From positions 3,100,001 to 3,164,000 of the forward strand of contig CM031557.1 of assembly GCA_018466975.1 (NCBI GenBank): a stretch of 64,000 bases of DNA. Reading direction: 5' to 3'. The notes beneath the pieces are model-generated. The model was not told the origin of the DNA and did not search any database. It saw nothing but the letters and a program-made list of their open reading frames with translations. The translations under genes were made by a program, and so were the position numbers. Positions 59,316 to 64,000 of the stretch are shown one piece after another; position 1 is the first letter of the stretch; each line of letters opens with the position of its first letter. Source of the stretch: Sparassis latifolia. Its lineage: Eukaryota > Basidiomycota > Agaricomycetes > Polyporales > Sparassidaceae.

Positions 59316-59654
59316 TCACTGCATCTCATGAAGGTCGTAGCGGTGCAGATAAATCTTCTTTTTCACATTGTTCTGCGCGTCAAGGTACCTGTGCTGTACG
59401 TTTATTGGCTTCCGCAGATACATTTCATTTTATACGAAGATGTTCTCGTCATCAGCGTCCTATATATGTACATGTCTTCACATCGTTTCTTCACGACTTC
59501 GGCAGTTCGGCTGGCCCCTTTGCACCGTTCTCCCATTCCATGTGTCTCGGCCTCGGAGTGCTGCCGTATTCCATCTGGTCCTGCAGACGCTCTCCCACAT
59601 GATGCGAATATGCTCTGGAGCGACACAGTAAGAGCAGGAACAAGGGAGTAAAGA

Positions 59655-60018
59655 AATTTGACTTACAATCTGATCATCGAGGGAGAGTTGGCCCGGATTG
59701 ATGGTGTCGAGCTTGTACTTCAAAGCGGTCTCGTTGCAGCCTTCACTGCGCCTTTGTGTTGACGGTCAGCACCTCAGTGGTGTCCACAGATTGGGCAGGA
59801 GACCTACCTTGCGTTGAGTCCGTGCAAGGTTCGCACTTGCTGTGGGCGCCAGAGTGCGATTGCATCTAAGAAGCAAGAATGTCAGTTACTAAGAGCGATC
59901 CCACAGCACCACGAAACTTACAAGGGTCATGAATGAGCCCAGGAACACTCCATGAAATTAATATAAGTGCGGTTTCGCGACGGAGTGGAAATTTGCCTAC
60001 CATAGTGTCAGAGTTCAT
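59655..60018 (-). CDS. possible small multi-exon gene or gene remnant
   Basis: On the minus strand an ATG at about 60018 opens MNSDTMVGKFPLRRETALI...SWSVPGLIHDP. A GTAAGT donor and CTTCTTAG acceptor join it to YAIALWRPQQVRTLHGLNA. A second GTAGGT intron then leads to SEGCNETALKYKLDTINPGQ and LSLDDQI, followed by another GTAAGT donor. Consistent splice sites and phase suggest real exons, but I recognise no family and cannot find the 3' end below 59655. It may be part of, or captured by, a transposable element. Confidence 0.3.
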
Positions 60019-60514
60019 TATGTATGGACGACATCACCTTAGAGCCCGTGGTCCCGGTGTCCGACTCGGAGTCGCTCATTTCACTCGTCCTCAGTGGTCG
60101 ATACCACACTTTGCCAAGTTAGTATCGTCATTGTTCATCCTCCTGGCACTGGCTGAGCTTCGTGGGTCAGTTGAGCTCACTGCTGCCAGTTGATTCATTA
60201 CCTAGTACTGTCCTCTATGACTCTGTGCCGCCACGGCGACATTCACCATCCGCCGCCTTGCCACACTTACCAACCGTACTTTACACCTCCGGCTCTCCAT
60301 TCAACTTGCTGTCCATGCCCTGTATTTCTCTGTACCGGAGAGTACCCAGAATTGCAGGACTGCAGTGCACGGCATGCCCAGCAGGAACGAGGATGGCCGT
60401 CTCAACAGTAGTGATGCGAAATGCGGTCAATGAGATGACAGCAGTGCAAACTTCAGTCACAACATGGTCAGGTATTAGTATGCACTAGTCACTCTGAGGT
60501 GGATACTGAACTTT

Positions 60515-60560
60515 AGCTGCGCTAAATGCGCTAAACGCGCTGAGTGCGCGTGCACGCTGC
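60515..60560. repeat. short GCGCTAAA tandem repeat
   Basis: Successive copies TGCGCTAAA, TGCGCTAAA and CGCGCTGAG are followed by TGCGCGTGCACGC, a 9-bp period with decay. It has no evident function. Confidence 0.5.
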
Positions 60561-61226
60561 CTTCGTCGCTGTATCCCGTGTCCTCCCCGACTTCATCACA
60601 CATATGTTGGTGCAACTACACAAATCTTTTGCGCGCCAGCCTAGCTAGACAATTTTCGGGCCCGCAGAGGCTGGAGGAACGTAAGTTATTGACATCGGGA
60701 CCGGGAGACCATGTTGGCAGAACCAGAGTGAGCGCCATATTCATTTCTCGTCTTCCATTGCTGTGCTTAGCTAAGTGGTTCGTTATGCAAGAGCCATCCC
60801 GCAACGTGTGACAGGATCGGCTCAAATGGATAGCTGGTGAATCTCCACATCACAGCGCAAAACGCCGGATTATTGCCACGGCAAATTTTGAGATATCTTC
60901 AGATTTTCTCCAGTTATTCTCAGATTATGCCCCACTATAAGTTTTCCGTAATTATACACTCAGCATAACGAGAGGGAATGAACATTATTCTAATTCACTG
61001 GTGCGTCACTGAAAGACTTAGCGAATTTGTGCATGCTCCCAGCACGTGCCACAACGCGTCGCGTCACTAGTACTTCTGTGCTCATCACCGTGCACGACAT
61101 TCCACGCATACCTGGCCACTCTCTGTGCACATAGCCATCTATTTTCAGCTTCAAGGACATAGTACAGCCTCCCTGGACGACTTTGACACGCATATAACAA
61201 CCCGTACATGCCTCTCATACATTAAG

Positions 61227-64000
61227 ATGGCTGCTCTTCGGGTACAGTGCCGTTGTGCACGCTGCAGCGCTACCCCGGAAGGATTTGCTTACCAGACGAA
61301 GCAGGTCTATCAGAGACATATGAAGCAATACCCAAACTCAGCGAAAGGCCGAGAATTTCAGCTCCAACTTGCGAGCAGAGACACCAGTCATAAGGCTGCA
61401 GCCACTGAACTGGCATCATGCCGAGATCGCTCTGCCTCTGATTCTCATGTATCGCGTGCTAGGTCACTATCTTATGCTGGGTCACCATCTCCTGCTAGGT
61501 CACCATCTCCCACTAGGTCACCATCCCCTGCCATTCACGCACCATCTCGTATCGGCTCTCCAGCTCCCGCTGCACTCCGCGTTTCTCCTCCTCCTCAGGC
61601 ACCACCTCATGTACTGTCACCAGCTCCTGGTCCACTCCCACTTCCTGCAAGAATAGAGCCAGATGACTATCATCCAGTGCAACCACCAGTTGTACCCGAT
61701 CCTGGTATTGACCGTGACATGGAGGATCAGCCGTCACTTCGGATCCCGGCATTTGAAGAAGAATCTCATGTGCGGATGGCTTATCTGCAAGCCGTCATGG
61801 CGAACACATTCAACAATGCTACCTGGAAGCACGCTACGGAGCAGCTGAATAATTCTCTTGATATTCTACTGATTGCTGGGCGACTTCCTGATTTTCCTCG
61901 ACCTGTGCGAACACTGGCTAGAGCGCTAGAAGACGACTTGGGATTGATCCCGATGCTTGGATCATCCAGTACGCTATCTGTCCTGTCTGCTGGAAACACC
62001 ATATGCCGAAAGGACTTTTGGAGCTAGACTCACCGGATTGTACTGTACCTGGATGCTCAGGCAAACTCTACACAGATACTCTCACTGCTAAAGGCCAGAA
62101 GCGTCGCATCGCCAACAAGATCAATCCACAGGTGTCGATAATCGAAAGTCTTCGGCGCATGATGCTGCGGCCCGGGTTCGCCAAGTCCCTCATTGACTAT
62201 CGTGAATTTCAAGCAGGACGGAACAACAACAATGATTTTCTGATGGAGGATATGCATGACGGTGAGATGCTGTTCAAGCTAGAGACTGGGACAGTGCGTG
62301 AGAGGAACAGCGCTGGTACCGTACGTGATCGTCCTCAAAGTGAGCAAGCTCAGGCAACAAAACTTACGGCCCACCGGTTTGGCCTTGCGATTTCAATGAA
62401 CCTGGATTGGTGCGTACTCATCAACAGTCGCGAGTATCATACTACTAGAACATTGCTCTATTAGGTTTGGGCTTCTGGACGGTCGACCTCACTCAAGTGG
62501 GCCAATATATCTAGCAATCAACAACTTACCTCGTGATGTTCGGTATTTACAGCTGAATGTCATATGTCAAGCAGTCCTCCCCGGTCCAAATGAGCCCAAC
62601 CAGCAGCAGCTGAATCATGCCTTGGAGCCAGGAGTCAAAGAGATGACTCAGCTACATAACGGTGCGGTTTTTGTGTTCATGGCTGCAGATTTTGATGATT
62701 TGAGTTTCTTCAGGTGTTCGCATGGAGGTCCATGATGAAGAACTGGCACAAGTATATGCTGACTTTGTGTGCGCAAATTGTGACACTCCCGCAGCGCGCA
62801 AAGTCAGCGGAACCGCCGGTCATTCACACGACTTTCATCCGTGTCTGTATTGTGACACGAATATTGTCGATGTAGACAAGCTGACAGGCTACGACAATGG
62901 TAAATTCATATTCTCGTCCTCTCCTGTTCATCCACTAACAACACGGTACAGACTGGACTGAAAAGGACGACTACAAGATGTTGAAGCATGTGTTTTAATC
63001 CATGGGAGTAAGTCCCCAACGTGAGAATGCCATTTTGCGGGATTATGGCGTCCGTTGGTCTGTCATGAACCTGCTTGCGGGGTGGCGTATGTGTTCGCAG
63101 ACGGTTCTTGACTTCATGCACAACATCTTCCTTGGTAAGTGATCTTTGATCACTTCTGCAGCGCAGAATGATATGTTATCTCTCAGGTATAATTGCACAT
63201 CTCTTTATGGAGATTCTTTTCAAGTCTTACATGTTCTCCGGTGCCGGAGGGACGACTTCACAAAAGCAACGTTTCGAAGATACCGTCAATGCTGTGTGCT
63301 GGCCATCGCATGTAACATGGCTCCCAAAGAATGTGAGCGAGATTTACTAACCATCTAGTGGCTTATGCAGTGCAAATAGCTAGGTGAAAATCAGTCTCTC
63401 AAGAAGGCAGATGAATGGCGACGACTACTTACCATCACGCCAATCTTATTGTGGGCATCATGGGCGAACCAAGCTGACCAGATTCCCAACATAGCTTCTC
63501 CTATTCCACCGAATGCAAAGTCTGTCCCAACTCACTCCCGGAATCCTCGCGCGATCTATTCTGTGGTCTTGTTACTATGTGCTGGCGTCCGTATTCTTGC
63601 TGCACGGAGAATCTCTATGGCTCAAGCTCGTGTCGGACAAGGCTTGCTGACTCAATACTGCCGTCAAGTCAAAATACTGGGTGTTCACCTCACAATCAAT
63701 CATCATCTTTCCTCGCATTTCATCAAGTTCATCAAGCTCTTTGGGCCCATCTATGGTTGGTGGCTGTTCGCTTTCGAGCGCTTCAATGGAATGCTGGAGA
63801 AGGTCAACCTTAACGGGCACGACGGTGGCCGCATGGAACTAACACTTCTGCGGCACTGGGTCTTATGTCATCTGATCTACGAGTACTTGTTATCGCTCCC
63901 TGAGAATGCTCACCCGAAAGAACGGGAATATGTAGAGAAGATTATCAAATCTGAAGGCCGCAGTGAGCGTGGAGGCATGATGACGGAACTAGCTATATAC
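61227..64000 (+). mobile_element. Plavaka/Tnp2-like (CMC superfamily) DNA transposon, partial
   Basis: The coding part of a cut-and-paste transposon of the type abundant in Agaricomycetes; it continues beyond the window. The left terminal inverted repeat was not identified upstream of the start. See the transposase entry for the coding evidence. Confidence 0.85.
61227..64000 (+). pseudogene. Plavaka/Tnp2-like transposase, broken copy, 3' end outside window
   Basis: The N-terminus MAALRVQCRCARCSATPEGF carries a Cys/His cluster, followed by a Ser-Pro-Arg repeat region. Next come the conserved body FGLAISMNLDW, then a 56-nt intron, then IYLAINNLPRDVRYLQLNV and PGPNEPNQQQLNHALEPGV. Further on are ARKVSGTAGHSHDFHPCLYC (zinc-type CxxC), DYGVRWSVMNLLAGW, LDFMHNIFLG, LGENQSLKKADEWRRLL and FERFNGMLEKVNLNGHDGGR. 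These are hallmarks of the tnp2-type transposase. Short introns separate exons in phase. Two lesions are seen: a one-base frame loss near 61940 (before GIDPDAWIIQYAICPVCWKHH) and an in-frame TAA at 62996-62998. Overall conservation suggests recent inactivation. Confidence 0.85.
61463..61535 (+). repeat. 18-bp-period coding minisatellite in the transposase
   Basis: Imperfect copies of CTAGGTCACCATCTCC-like units encode ARSPSPTRSPSP. It lies in the disordered region after the N-terminal Cys/His cluster. Confidence 0.7.

Noticed and set aside
1..64000. CRISPR array, bacterial operon or phage features
   Set aside because: Gene structure is intron-rich and eukaryotic throughout; no direct-repeat/spacer array or ribosome-binding-site pattern was seen.

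Overview
The window is nuclear DNA from a filamentous basidiomycete, most likely an Agaricomycete. Genes are split by many introns of about 50-60 nt with fungal GT...AG borders. Housekeeping genes are eukaryotic: cohesin SMC1, RNA polymerase subunit RPB10, plasma-membrane H+-ATPase, Polo kinase and ER UGGT. Accessory content is also typical of the group: a PL14 polysaccharide lyase, F-box/LRR pseudogenes and a Plavaka/Tnp2-like CMC transposon. I assembled gene models by hand from reading frames and splice sites; lengths are given only where every exon phase closed.

Layout. 0.5-1.8 kb: secreted PL14 lyase (-). 4.0-5.1 kb: short-chain dehydrogenase (+). 5.8-6.15 kb: a MITE-like inverted-repeat element. 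6.3-11.2 kb: SMC1 (+), convergent with a 1308-aa Ser/Pro-rich protein (11.5-15.6 kb, -). 16.4-23.0 kb: UGGT ending in RDEL (-), divergent from RPB10 (23.3-23.7 kb, +). 25.4-28.75 kb: PMA1-type H+-ATPase (-). 28.8-34 kb: gene-poor, with two more inverted-repeat elements, one with a clean 8-bp target-site duplication. 34-35.5 kb: broken F-box/LRR gene. 35.8-38.85 kb: Polo kinase (-), divergent from a large unrecognised gene with tandemly duplicated exons (39.3-43.96 kb, +). 44.8-49.2 kb: an unrecognised gene encoding six Cys-x(3-4)-Cys...Cys-x2-Cys modules. 49.9-50.8 kb: a 232-aa unknown protein. 51.5-52.7 kb: a second broken F-box/LRR gene. 54.6-55.5 kb: a 287-aa Ser/Pro-rich protein (-). 55.6-61.2 kb: gene-poor. 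61.2-64 kb: a decayed Plavaka-like transposase running off the window end.

The left two thirds is a stable core block: sister-chromatid cohesion, glycoprotein quality control, transcription, proton pumping and mitotic kinase. The right third (39-64 kb) is accessory, with unrecognised low-complexity proteins, pseudogenes and transposon remains. The most novel material is the six-module Cys-rich protein and the neighbouring gene built partly from duplicated phase-0 exons. Several single-base frame breaks in the right half could be real decay or consensus errors.
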